This document shows positions 40,075 through 48,225 of a DNA stretch of 64,000 bases, piece after piece. Every line of letters begins with the position of its first letter. Within the stretch, counting starts at the first letter, position 1. The notes under the pieces were generated by a model. It was not told the DNA's origin. It did no database searches and worked only from the letters and a program-made list of their open reading frames with translations. The position numbers and the translations under genes are program-made. The DNA lies in assembly GCA_963755055.1 (NCBI GenBank), contig CAVWIS010000010.1, positions 25,373 through 89,372 of the forward strand. Reading direction: 5' to 3'. This DNA comes from AP-16 sp963755055 (GTDB lineage: Bacteria; Pseudomonadota; Alphaproteobacteria; Rhizobiales; Xanthobacteraceae).

Positions 40075-41346
40075 ATGCCGCGGCACGGGCAGGGCGTGGC
40101 GGAGTTCAGACGCCGCCTCTACGGGATTCTCGAGCACGGGCCGGCCGGCGAGCTGGCCGGGCGGGTGGTCGCGCGCCTCATCGTGGCCCTCATCTGCATC
40201 AACCTGGCGGCGGTGGCGCTCGAATCCGTGCCGTCGGTCGCCGCCCGATACGGCACGTTGTTCGCCGCCATCGAGCTCGGCTCGCTCGCGGTATTCACCG
40301 GCGAATATCTTCTCCGCCTGTGGGTCGCTCCCGAGCATGCGCCGTACCGGCACCTCGGCCCCGCCGCGGCGCGCCTCAGGTTCGCCGCCAGCGTGCCGGG
40401 CGTGGTCGACCTGCTCGCCGTGCTGCCGTTCTGGTTCGCCTTCATGGTCCCGGCAGATCTCCGCGTCCTGCTGGTGTTCCGCGTGGTGCGGTTCCTCAAA
40501 CTGGCGCGCTACTCCGCCGGCATGCGCTCGCTGCTCGACGTGCTCTACGCCGAGCGCCGGGCGCTCGCCGGCTGCTTCGTCATCCTCCTCGGCACCACGC
40601 TGATCTCGGCGACCGCCATGCATCTCGTCGAGGGCAAGGTCCAGCCGGAGAAATTCGGCACGATTCCCGACGCCATGTGGTGGGCGATCGTGACGCTCGG
40701 CACCATCGGCTACGGCGACATGGTGCCGATCACCCAGGCCGGCCGCGTGGTCGCGGCGGCGACGATTTTTGCCGGCCTGATCATGATCGCGCTGCCCGTC
40801 GGCATCGTCGCCACCGCCTTCGCCGAGGCGATCCACCGCCGCGACTTCGTCATCACCTGGAGCATGGTGGCGCGGGTGCCGCTGTTCACCGGGCTCAACG
40901 CCGCCGACATCGCCGACATCATGCGGCTGCTCCGCGCCCGCACCGTCGAGCCCGGCGACCTCGTGGTGCGGCGCGGCGAGCCGGCGCACTCGATGTATTT
41001 CGTCGCCGCCGGCGAGGTCGAGGTCGACCTGCCGCGGCCGCGCCAGCCGGTGCGCCTCGGCATCGGGCACTTCTTCGGCGAGGTGGCGGTGCTGCGCCGG
41101 GCGCGACGCTCCGCCACCGTCACGGCGCTCACCCGCACCCACCTCCTGGTGCTCGACGCCCACGACCTGCACGCCCTGATGGACCGCGATCCGCGCATCG
41201 CCGAGGGCATCCGCGAGGTGGCGCGCACGCGGCTCGGCCGCGAACTCGTCACCCCCAAGGGCGACCTCGTCACCGAGGAGATCGACGAATTGGACGATGT
41301 CCTCGCCGACCGCACCGTCCTGGAAACCTCGCCGCCGCGCGAATGA
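40075..41346 (+). CDS. K+-selective ion-channel-like protein with cyclic-nucleotide-binding domain
   Basis: 423 residues. Six transmembrane helices: an S1-S4 voltage-sensor-like part including LLVFRVVRFLKLARY with regularly spaced Arg/Lys (S4, about 135-149), then S5, the pore helix and the filter TLGTIGYGDM (about 204-213) identical to K+ channels, then S6. The C-terminal cytosolic cNMP-binding domain spans about 270-390 (LVVRRGEPAHSMYFVAAGEVEVDL; FFGEVAVLRRARRSATVTALTRTHLLVLDA), in the MloK1 style, with the Arg of the phosphate cassette (RRARRSATVTA). MloK1 from Mesorhizobium has this layout. Probably cAMP/cGMP-sensitive K+ flux across the inner membrane. Downstream gene SDR is 115 bp away and unrelated. 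Confidence 0.9.
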   Translation: MPRHGQGVAEFRRRLYGILEHGPAGELAGRVVARLIVALICINLAAVALESVPSVAARYGTLFAAIELGSLAVFTGEYLLRLWVAPEHAPYRHLGPAAARLRFAASVPGVVDLLAVLPFWFAFMVPADLRVLLVFRVVRFLKLARYSAGMRSLLDVLYAERRALAGCFVILLGTTLISATAMHLVEGKVQPEKFGTIPDAMWWAIVTLGTIGYGDMVPITQAGRVVAAATIFAGLIMIALPVGIVATAFAEAIHRRDFVITWSMVARVPLFTGLNAADIADIMRLLRARTVEPGDLVVRRGEPAHSMYFVAAGEVEVDLPRPRQPVRLGIGHFFGEVAVLRRARRSATVTALTRTHLLVLDAHDLHALMDRDPRIAEGIREVARTRLGRELVTPKGDLVTEEIDELDDVLADRTVLETSPPRE

Positions 41347-41461
41347 GCGCGACGCAGCGCCCGCCTTCGCAAAATGATGGCGGCCTGACAGCCGGTTGGC
41401 CGTGGCGAATTGACAAGCGACGCCCGTCCCCGTCACCTTCGACCCGCGAAAAATCACGGGG

Positions 41462-42391
41462 ATGAACCAGATGGGCATGCTGGACGGGCGGGTCGCGCTG
41501 TGCACCGGGTCCGGGCGCGGGGTCGGGGCCGAGGTCGCCAAGCTGATGGCGGCGAACGGCGCAAAGGTCGTGGTCAACGATCCGGGGACGAGCGGCAGCG
41601 GCGAGGGCGCCGATTCGGCGCCGGCGCAAGAGATCGTCGACGAGATCAAGTCGGCGGGCGGCGAGGCGGCCGCCAATTTCGGCTCGGTCGCCAACTACGA
41701 GGACTGCCTGAAGATGGTGCAGCAGGCGCGCGAGACGTTCGGCGGCCTGCACATCGTGTTCAATGCCGCCGGCATCCTGCGCGACAAGATGTTCCACAAC
41801 ATGTTCCCGGACGACTGGCAGGCGGTGATCGACGTGCACCTGACCGGCCACTTCAACGTCAACCGGGCGGCGATCAACCTGTTTCGCGAGCAGGATTACG
41901 GCCGCATGATCATGGTGTCGTCGACCTCAGGCGTGGTCGGCAATGTCGGCCAGGCGAATTACGGCGCCGCCAAGATCGGCATCGTGGCGCTGGCCCGCAT
42001 CGTCGCCATGGAGAACGCCGCCAAGGGTATCACGGCGAACGTGGTGCTGCCCTCGGCCGACACCAGGATGACCCGCGCGGTGCCGACGCCAAAAGATCCG
42101 GCGGCGGCAAAGCTGCGCGCGGAGCGGCTGCGGCGCAGCCCCGCCGACGCCATCGCGCCGCTCTGCGTCTACCTCGCCTCCGAGAGGCCGCCCACGTCAA
42201 CGGCCAGGTGTTTCACCAGCGCGGGCCGGAACTCTCGCTCTACAGCCAGCTGCGGCCGGTGCGCATGGTGCACCGTCACGGCGGCTGGACCCCGGAGACG
42301 ATCGCGGATGTCCGCGATGCCGGCGCTGGCGCCGGGCTTCACCCCCCTGGTCGACGCCCGCGTGCTCCATCCCGGGCTGCCGCTGGAGTAA
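41462..42391 (+). CDS. short-chain dehydrogenase/reductase (two compensating indels)
   Basis: NAD(P)-binding TGSGRGVG (about 17-24), the catalytic Ser in VSSTSGVV, Tyr and Lys in ANYGAAKIG and NGAKVVVND (cofactor choice loop) define an SDR of the longer, 17-beta-HSD4/hydroxyacyl-CoA type. The frame departs after YLASER (one G missing near 42185) and returns at AMPALAPGF (one extra C near 42312). Between them the alternate frame reads AAHVNGQVFHQRGPELSLYSQLRP, the expected SDR C-terminus. The corrected product is ~309 residues. It may act in fatty-acid or steroid-like ring degradation; the substrate is not known. Start at the ATG at 41462; the GGGG before it is a weak ribosome site. Confidence 0.8.
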   Translation: MNQMGMLDGRVALCTGSGRGVGAEVAKLMAANGAKVVVNDPGTSGSGEGADSAPAQEIVDEIKSAGGEAAANFGSVANYEDCLKMVQQARETFGGLHIVFNAAGILRDKMFHNMFPDDWQAVIDVHLTGHFNVNRAAINLFREQDYGRMIMVSSTSGVVGNVGQANYGAAKIGIVALARIVAMENAAKGITANVVLPSADTRMTRAVPTPKDPAAAKLRAERLRRSPADAIAPLCVYLASERPPTSTARCFTSAGRNSRSTASCGRCAWCTVTAAGPRRRSRMSAMPALAPGFTPLVDARVLHPGLPLE

Positions 42392-42416
42392 GTGATCAGT
42401 AATCAGCTATCAGATT

Positions 42417-42575
42417 GTAGGGTGGGCAAATCGCCGGGCACGGGTGATATTATTTGGTGATGCGGTGCCGGCGATTTGCCCACGCGGTACCACGCCGGTG
42501 CCGACCGCGTGGGCAAAATCGTACGCGAGGTTCAGGCGAGGCGCGCGGTTCGCGCATCGATTTTGCCCACCCTAC
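42417..42575. repeat. palindromic intergenic element, copy 1 (159 bp)
   Basis: Bounded by GTAGGGTGGGCAAATCG and its inverted mate CGATTTTGCCCACCCTAC. Inside is a second inverted pair, GCGATTTGCCCACGCGGT and ACCGCGTGGGCAAAATCG. The same architecture recurs at 47478-47651 with a different centre. It sits between the convergent SDR and icd genes, ending 3 bp before the icd stop codon. Resembles non-autonomous MITE-like or REP-type elements; no coding content. Confidence 0.85.
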
Positions 42576-42578
42576 GGC

Positions 42579-43790
42579 TCACCGCATTGCGGCTTGCAGA
42601 TTGGCGTCGACCTTGTCGAGAAAGCCGGTGGTCGACAGCCATTTCTGGTCGGCGCCGACCAAGAGCGCGAGATCCTTGGTCATGTCGCCGGCCTCGACGG
42701 TGTCGACGCAGACCTTTTCCAGGGTCGCCGAGAATTTCGCCAGCGCCGCGTTGTCGTCGAGCTTGGCGCGGTGGCTGAGCCCGCGCGTCCAGGCGAAGAT
42801 CGAGGCGATCGAGTTGGTCGACGTCTCCTTGCCCTTCTGATGCTCGCGATAGTGCCGCGTCACCGTGCCGTGGGCGGCCTCCGCCTCCACCACCTTGCCG
42901 TCCGGCGTCATCAGCACCGAGGTCATCAGGCCGAGCGAGCCGTACCCCTGCGCCACCGTGTCGGACTGCACGTCGCCGTCGTAGTTCTTGCACGCCCACA
43001 CATAGCCGCCCGACCATTTGAGCGCGGAGGCCACCATGTCGTCGATCAGCCGGTGCTCGTAGACGATGCCGCGCTTGTCGAACTCGGCCTTGAACTCCTT
43101 CTGGTAGATTTCCTCGAAGATGTCCTTGAAGCGCCCGTCGTAGACTTTCAGGATCGTGTTCTTGGTCGAGAGGTAGACCGGATAGTTGCGCATCAGCCCG
43201 TAATTGAGCGAGGCGCGGGCGAAATCGCGGATCGAGTCGTCGAGGTTGTACATCGCCATGGCGATGCCGCTGCCGGGGAAATCGAACACCTCGTGCTCGA
43301 TCTTTTTTCCGTCCTCGCCGACGAAGGAGAGCGTGAGCTTGCCCTTGCCCGGCACCTTGAAGTCGGTGGCGCGGTACTGGTCGCCGTAGGCGTGGCGGCC
43401 GATCACGATCGGCTTGGTCCAGCCCGGCACCAGGCGCGGCACGTTGCGGCAGATGATCGGCTCGCGAAAGATCACGCCGCCGATGATGTTGCGGATGGTG
43501 CCGTTGGGCGAGCGCCACATCTTCTTGAGGTTGAACTCCTTCACCCGCGCCTCGTCGGGGGTGATGGTGGCGCATTTCACCCCGACGCCGTGCTTCTTGA
43601 TCGCTTCCGCCGCGTCGATGGTGACCTGGTCGTCGGTCTTGTCGCGATGCTCCATGCCGAGGTCGAAATAGACGAGGTCGATGTCGAGATAGGGGTGGAT
43701 CAGCTTCTCCCGGATGGAGTGCCAGATGATTCTCGTCATTTCGTCGCCGTCGAGCTCGACGACCGGATTGGCCACCTTGATCTTCGCCAT
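42579..43790 (-). CDS. icd: NADP-dependent isocitrate dehydrogenase
   Basis: 403 residues, the homodimeric eukaryote-type (IDH-II) length. It oxidises isocitrate to 2-oxoglutarate and CO2, making NADPH. Marks: KVANPVVELDGDEMTRIIWHSIREKLI at the start, NIIGGVIFREPIICRNVPRLVPGW (isocitrate-binding Arg residues), GRHAYGDQYRATDF, YDGDVQSDTVAQGYGSLGLMTSVL (Mg/NADP region) and EAAHGTVTRHYR. The stop codon adjoins the palindromic element. Confidence 0.98.
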   Translation of the reverse strand: MAKIKVANPVVELDGDEMTRIIWHSIREKLIHPYLDIDLVYFDLGMEHRDKTDDQVTIDAAEAIKKHGVGVKCATITPDEARVKEFNLKKMWRSPNGTIRNIIGGVIFREPIICRNVPRLVPGWTKPIVIGRHAYGDQYRATDFKVPGKGKLTLSFVGEDGKKIEHEVFDFPGSGIAMAMYNLDDSIRDFARASLNYGLMRNYPVYLSTKNTILKVYDGRFKDIFEEIYQKEFKAEFDKRGIVYEHRLIDDMVASALKWSGGYVWACKNYDGDVQSDTVAQGYGSLGLMTSVLMTPDGKVVEAEAAHGTVTRHYREHQKGKETSTNSIASIFAWTRGLSHRAKLDDNAALAKFSATLEKVCVDTVEAGDMTKDLALLVGADQKWLSTTGFLDKVDANLQAAMR

Positions 43791-43922
43791 GGAGAAATCG
43801 ATCCTTCAGCGCGGCGCCTGACCCATCCCCGCGGCGCCCTCCGGGGCGCGCCCTTATGGCGCCTCCGCGCCCATCCTGCAAGAACAGGAAAGCGACAGAA
43901 CAGGAAAGCGGCAGGATGCAGC

Positions 43923-43958
43923 CCGGGAAATGACCGCGTCGCGCGGGTGATTTCCCGG
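43923..43958. terminator. hairpin beyond the DUF6636 gene
   Basis: CCGGGAAAT (43923-43931) pairs with ATTTCCCGG (43950-43958), around an inner CCGCG/CGCGG pairing. It lies 12 bp past the stop of the leftward gene. No T-run, so the terminator call is tentative. Confidence 0.4.
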
Positions 43959-43970
43959 CTTTCCGCCGGG

Positions 43971-44405
43971 TCAATGCACCTTGATGGTCTTCTGGCCGAT
44001 GAAGAATCCGTGCCCGTCGCTCCGCGTGCAGGTCAGCCCCTTTTCGGCGGACTTGCAGGTGAACGGTCCCTGCGACCACTTCGCCCCGTAGGCCAGGACG
44101 TTGTCGGTGCTGCAGCAGGGCTGCTCGGCCGGATTGCTGATCTGCCGCGCCGGGCCGGTGCGCCCGAGACTGACATTGACGTAGGTCGGCTTGGCGCGGT
44201 CGCAGGACAGCTCCGGCCCGCCGCCCACCGGCTTGTAGGCCGGCGTTCCGCCCGCCGGCGTGTAGGTGCACTCGATATTCGCGGACGGCGTGCTGAAGAT
44301 GATCTGACCCTGTTTCGCGGTGAATTTCTGCGGGTCGGTGGTCTGCGCGAGCGCCGAGGCGTGGGCGACGATGCAGAGCACGCACGTCAGGGGGAGCCAC
44401 TTCAT
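43971..44405 (-). CDS. secreted DUF6636-type protein
   Basis: 144 residues. Signal peptide about 1-20 (LTCVLCIVAHASALA). Six or so Cys in the mature part occur in the order NIECTY, LSCDRA, QPCCSTDN, FTCKS, LTCTRSDGHGF, which is the pattern of DUF6636 proteins with paired disulfides. The C-terminal DGHGFFIGQ motif is characteristic of the family. Periplasmic or secreted; no known function. Separate from icd by 180 bp. Confidence 0.8.
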   Translation of the reverse strand: MKWLPLTCVLCIVAHASALAQTTDPQKFTAKQGQIIFSTPSANIECTYTPAGGTPAYKPVGGGPELSCDRAKPTYVNVSLGRTGPARQISNPAEQPCCSTDNVLAYGAKWSQGPFTCKSAEKGLTCTRSDGHGFFIGQKTIKVH

Positions 44406-44592
44406 CGGTCTATCCTCGTCTTATGCGGCATGCGCGATCGAGCCAGCACGCCATCGCGCCGGTCATCAGCCTATCCGGTCAGTACGCGGCCTGCCATCCG
44501 GTCCGGGGCTAGACCTTGTTCCACCAGGGGATTGCGGTAGAAGCCCCGCCAGCGGGCGGCTCCGTTCCGCGCTCATCCCATTGGCGTTTTCG

Positions 44593-45822
44593 ATGCCTGG
44601 TGCCGGAACCGACAAGACCAAGCCGTTCAGCGATCTCGCCGGCCCGATCGTGATCCTGGTCGAGCCGCAGCTCGGGGAGAATATCGGCACGACCGCGCGC
44701 GCCATGGCGAATTTCGGGCTCACGCGGCTGCGTCTGGTCAAGCCGCGCGACGGCTGGCCGAATGCGCGGGCGCGGATCGCCGCATCCGGCGCCGACCGGG
44801 TGCTCGACGAGGCCAAGCTCTTCGACACGCTGGCCGACGCCATCGCCGACTGCAACCTCGTGCTTGCCGCCACCGCGCGGGCGCACGACCAGGCAAAGCC
44901 GGTGGAGAGCCCCGAGGCTGCGGCGCGACTGATGATGCCGAGAATTGCCGAAGGCGACACGGTCGCGGTGGTGTTCGGCCGCGAGCGCAACGGGCTGGAG
45001 AACGACGAGGTCGGCCTTGCCGACCGCATCATCACGCTTCCCGTCAATCCGGCCTTCGCGTCGCTCAACCTGGCGCAGGCCGTGCTCGTCGTCGCCTACG
45101 AGTGGTTCAAGCTCATGACCGGCGGGGCGCTACCGTTCGCCATGCCGCAAAAATCCGCGCCGGCGGCGAAGCAGCAGCTCGCGGCGTTCTTCGAAAACCT
45201 CGAGCGCGAGCTCGAGCGCGTCGAGTTTTTCCGCCCGCCGGAAAAGCGCGACACCATGGTGATCAACCTGCGCAATATTTTCCTGCGCATGGAGCCGACG
45301 CGGCAGGACATCCAGACCCTGCACGGGGTCGTCATGGCGATCGTCGAAGGGCGGAAAGGCCCGGCGCGCGGCGGCCTGCTTGACGGCCCGGAGGCCGAAT
45401 TGCTGCGCACGCTGATTGCCGAGCACGGTGGCGGAAAAGTTCCGCTGGACCGCGGGCCGGTGCGCGGCCTGTCGCGGCTGCTGCGCCGCAACCCGACCGA
45501 TGCCGAGCGCAGTTTCTGGACCGCGCTCACCAACGACCGCCGCTTCGCCGGGCAGGGCTTCAAGCGCCAGGTGCCGGTCGGGCCGCACATCACCGACTTC
45601 GTGTCGTTTCCGCTGCGCCTGGTGCTCGACATGGAGCCCGGCGCGGAAAGCCCCGCAGCCGCCCGCACGCGCGCCGAGAAGCGCGCCTGGCTCGCCGACC
45701 GCGGCTACCGGGTGATCGGCGTGCCCATGGCGGACGTCGAGGCGAGCCCGGCCGCGGTGCTCGATCGCCTCGCCGCCGCGATCGGCGGCGGCGAGGAAAT
45801 CCCGACGAGGCGCGGGTCATGA
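44593..45822 (+). CDS. trmJ: TrmJ-type tRNA 2'-O-methyltransferase with C-terminal DUF559 domain
   Basis: 409 residues from MPGAGTDKTKPF. TrmJ (SPOUT fold) methylates the ribose of tRNA position 32 with SAM. The knotted SAM site is visible: VILVEPQLGENIGTTARAMANFGL near the start, VFGRERNGLENDEV (about 128-141) and LPVNPAFASLNLAQAVLVVAYEW (about 150-172). TrmJ ends near 290, and a further ~110 residues resemble DUF559 (LRRNPTDAERSFWTAL ... GFKRQVPVGPHITDFVSF ... KRAWLADRGYRVIGVPMADV). The usual ELDGGQH is replaced by LDMEPGAE, so nuclease activity is doubtful. The stop overlaps the acyl-CoA ligase start. Confidence 0.85.
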   Translation: MPGAGTDKTKPFSDLAGPIVILVEPQLGENIGTTARAMANFGLTRLRLVKPRDGWPNARARIAASGADRVLDEAKLFDTLADAIADCNLVLAATARAHDQAKPVESPEAAARLMMPRIAEGDTVAVVFGRERNGLENDEVGLADRIITLPVNPAFASLNLAQAVLVVAYEWFKLMTGGALPFAMPQKSAPAAKQQLAAFFENLERELERVEFFRPPEKRDTMVINLRNIFLRMEPTRQDIQTLHGVVMAIVEGRKGPARGGLLDGPEAELLRTLIAEHGGGKVPLDRGPVRGLSRLLRRNPTDAERSFWTALTNDRRFAGQGFKRQVPVGPHITDFVSFPLRLVLDMEPGAESPAAARTRAEKRAWLADRGYRVIGVPMADVEASPAAVLDRLAAAIGGGEEIPTRRGS

Positions 45823-47477
45823 GCGACGAGAAGATCTGGCTCGCGTCCTATCCGCCCGACGTGCCGGCGACGATCGACCCCGATGAATTCCCCTCGCTGC
45901 ATGCGATGCTGCTCGATGCCTGCGGCCGGTTCGCCGGCCGCCCGGCCTTCGATCTCCTCGGCACCACGATGAGCTTTGCCGAGTGGGAAAGGCTGTCGCG
46001 ATCCTTTGCGGTCTTTCTCACGAGGACGCTCGGGTGCAGGCCGGGCGACCGCATGGCGATCATGCTGCCCAACATCCTCGCCTATCCGGTGGCGCTGCTC
46101 GGTGCGCTGCGCGCCGGGCTCACCGTGGTCAACGTCAATCCGCTCTACACGCCGCGCGAGCTCTCCCATCAGCTCTCCGATGCCGGCGCGACCACGATCG
46201 TCATCATGGAGAATTTCGCCCACCGGCTGGAGACCGCGCTGGCGCAGACGCCGATCGAGCACGTCGTGGTCACGCGGCTCGGCGACTTCATGCCGGGCGC
46301 GAAGCGTCTGCTGCTGAACTTCGCCAACACCTATCTGCGCCGCGCGGTGCCGGCGTGGAAATTTCCGCGCTTCACCATGCTCCGCGATGCCTGCCGGACC
46401 GACGGCAGCGGACACGTCGACGACCTCGCGGTGGGTCCCGCACCTGCGGTCCTGCAATATACCGGGGGAACCACCGGCGTGCCCAAGGGCGCGATGCTGT
46501 CGCACCGCAACCTGGTCGCCAACATGCTGCAGATCCGCGCCTGGATCGGAACCAATCTCGAGCCCGGCGCCGAGCGCATCCTCACGCCGTTGCCGCTCTA
46601 TCACATCTTCTCGTTTACCGCGAACCTGATGACTTTCGCGATGCTGGGCGGGATGAACGTGCTGGTGCCCGATCCGCGCCACCTCAAGGGCCTGATCGCC
46701 ACGATGCGGCGGACCAGGCCGACCGCGATGACCGGCGTCAACACCTTGTTCAATGCGCTCAATCACCATCCGAACTTTGCCGGGAAGCTCGACTTCTCCG
46801 CACTGCGCTTCGCGATCGGCGGCGGCGCCGCCATCCAGCAGGCGGTAGCGACGCGCTGGCGGGAGATCACCGGCACCGAGCTGCTGGAAGGCTACGGGCT
46901 TTCCGAGGCGTCGCCGGTCGTCTGCGTCAGCCCGCTGTCGGGGCGGCCGGCCGGCTCGGTCGGCCTGCCGCTGCCGTCGACCGAGGTGAGCATCCGCGAT
47001 GACCAGGGCCGCGAGGTTGCGATCGGCGAGAGCGGAGAGGTGTGGGTGCGCGGGCCGCAGGTCATGCAGGGCTATTGGCGGCAGCCGGAGGAGACCGGTG
47101 AGGTGCTGACCGCGGACGGGTTTTTGCGCACCGGCGACATCGGCATGATGGACGCAAAAGGCTTCGTCACGCTGCTCGACCGCAAGAAGGACATGATCAT
47201 CGTCTCCGGCTTCAAGGTGTTTCCCAGCGAGGTCGAGGCGGTGCTGGCGCTGCATCCCGGCGTGCTGGAATCCGCGGTGATCGGGGTGGCGGACGAGCAT
47301 ACCGGCCAGGCGGTGAAGCTCTTCGTGGTCAGGCGCGACAGGAATCTCGGCGAGGCGGAGATCCGAAGGTTCGCCCGCGAAAATCTGACCGCCTACAAGG
47401 TGCCGAAGCTGATCGAGTTCCGTGAAGCGTTGCCGAAGAGCAATATCGGAAAGATTTTGCGCAAGGACCTGCGGTGA
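45819..47477 (+). CDS. fadD: long-chain fatty-acid-CoA ligase (FadD type)
   Basis: 552 residues; ATG overlaps the TrmJ stop. The AMP-binding family motifs are complete: YTGGTTGVPKGAMLSHRN (P-loop, about 209-226), GYGLSEASPVV (about 352), EVWVRGPQVMQGYW, TGDIGMMDAKGFVTLLDRKKDMIIVSGFKVFPSEVE (hinge and Lys region) and the C-terminal PKSNIGKILRKDLR with the catalytic Lys. It activates fatty acids to acyl-CoA for beta-oxidation or lipid turnover. The stop codon is followed immediately by a palindromic element. Confidence 0.95.
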   Translation: MSDEKIWLASYPPDVPATIDPDEFPSLHAMLLDACGRFAGRPAFDLLGTTMSFAEWERLSRSFAVFLTRTLGCRPGDRMAIMLPNILAYPVALLGALRAGLTVVNVNPLYTPRELSHQLSDAGATTIVIMENFAHRLETALAQTPIEHVVVTRLGDFMPGAKRLLLNFANTYLRRAVPAWKFPRFTMLRDACRTDGSGHVDDLAVGPAPAVLQYTGGTTGVPKGAMLSHRNLVANMLQIRAWIGTNLEPGAERILTPLPLYHIFSFTANLMTFAMLGGMNVLVPDPRHLKGLIATMRRTRPTAMTGVNTLFNALNHHPNFAGKLDFSALRFAIGGGAAIQQAVATRWREITGTELLEGYGLSEASPVVCVSPLSGRPAGSVGLPLPSTEVSIRDDQGREVAIGESGEVWVRGPQVMQGYWRQPEETGEVLTADGFLRTGDIGMMDAKGFVTLLDRKKDMIIVSGFKVFPSEVEAVLALHPGVLESAVIGVADEHTGQAVKLFVVRRDRNLGEAEIRRFARENLTAYKVPKLIEFREALPKSNIGKILRKDLR

Positions 47478-47651
47478 GTAGGGTGGGCAAATCGCTCGGC
47501 ACGGCGGGTGAGACTTGGTGGTGCGCTGCGGGCGATTTGCCCACGCGGTGCGGCGTAGGCGCGGTGCGACGCGGGCGCGGACAGCGTGGGCAAAATCGTC
47601 CGCGCGGTCGGTGCGGGGCGCGCCGCCCCGGGCCGATTTTGCCCACCCTAC
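47478..47651. repeat. palindromic intergenic element, copy 2 (174 bp)
   Basis: Same ends as copy 1 (GTAGGGTGGGCAAATCG ... CGATTTTGCCCACCCTAC) and an inner inverted pair (GGCGATTTGCCCACGCGGT; AGCGTGGGCAAAATCG). It begins at the base after the acyl-CoA ligase stop codon. The central 70 bp differ from copy 1. Confidence 0.85.
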
Positions 47652-47759
47652 TCGCTGAAGTGTTGACGCTCGCCTCGGCATTCGGCCAGTATGATGTCCG
47701 CTTTTCCCCGACACCCACGGCGCGGCGTTTTGACGGCCGCAGCAATTGCGAGAAGCGAG

Positions 47760-48143
47760 ATGCCCACGTCGGAGACGCTCGAACGTTTCATTGCGCGCGT
47801 GGAGCAGAATGCGCACGCGGAGGCTTGCGCGGAGTTTTATACCGAAACCTCCTCGATGCAGGAGAACCAGTCCCCTCCCAGGATCGGTCGCGATGCGCAC
47901 GTGGCGCACGAGCGCAATATCATGGCGCGTGCCAAGTCGATTACGTCGCGATGCGTCCGTCCGGTGTTTGTCAGCGGCGACAAGGTGGTGATCCGCTGGA
48001 TCTTTCACTTCGAATGGCTGGACGGAACGGTCACCCACATGGAAGAGCTCGCCTATCAGCGCTGGGAAGGCGAGCGCATCGTCGAGGAAACCTTTTTCTA
48101 TGACCCGGCCCAGCGCGCGCCGCGCCAGCGAGGCGGCGGGTAG
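47760..48143 (+). CDS. SnoaL/NTF2-like small protein
   Basis: 127 residues from the ATG at 47760. NTF2-like fold: helix SETLERFIARVEQNAHAEACAEFYTE, then SMQENQSPPRIGRDAHVAHERNIMARAKSI, strands VFVSGDKVVIRWIFHFEWLDGTVTHMEELAYQRWEGERIVEETFFYDP. This matches polyketide-cyclase/SnoaL-like and ketosteroid-isomerase-like families of about this size. The role of such orphan members is usually unknown. It could also be a small-molecule isomerase, given the nearby acyl-CoA ligase. Confidence 0.82.
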   Translation: MPTSETLERFIARVEQNAHAEACAEFYTETSSMQENQSPPRIGRDAHVAHERNIMARAKSITSRCVRPVFVSGDKVVIRWIFHFEWLDGTVTHMEELAYQRWEGERIVEETFFYDPAQRAPRQRGGG

Positions 48144-48225
48144 AGCAGCTTGCACGATGGGTTTCGCAACGCGAAAGCCATCATCGCAGCTGCGACGGAT
48201 GTTTGTCTGATGGGTTTCGGGCTGA

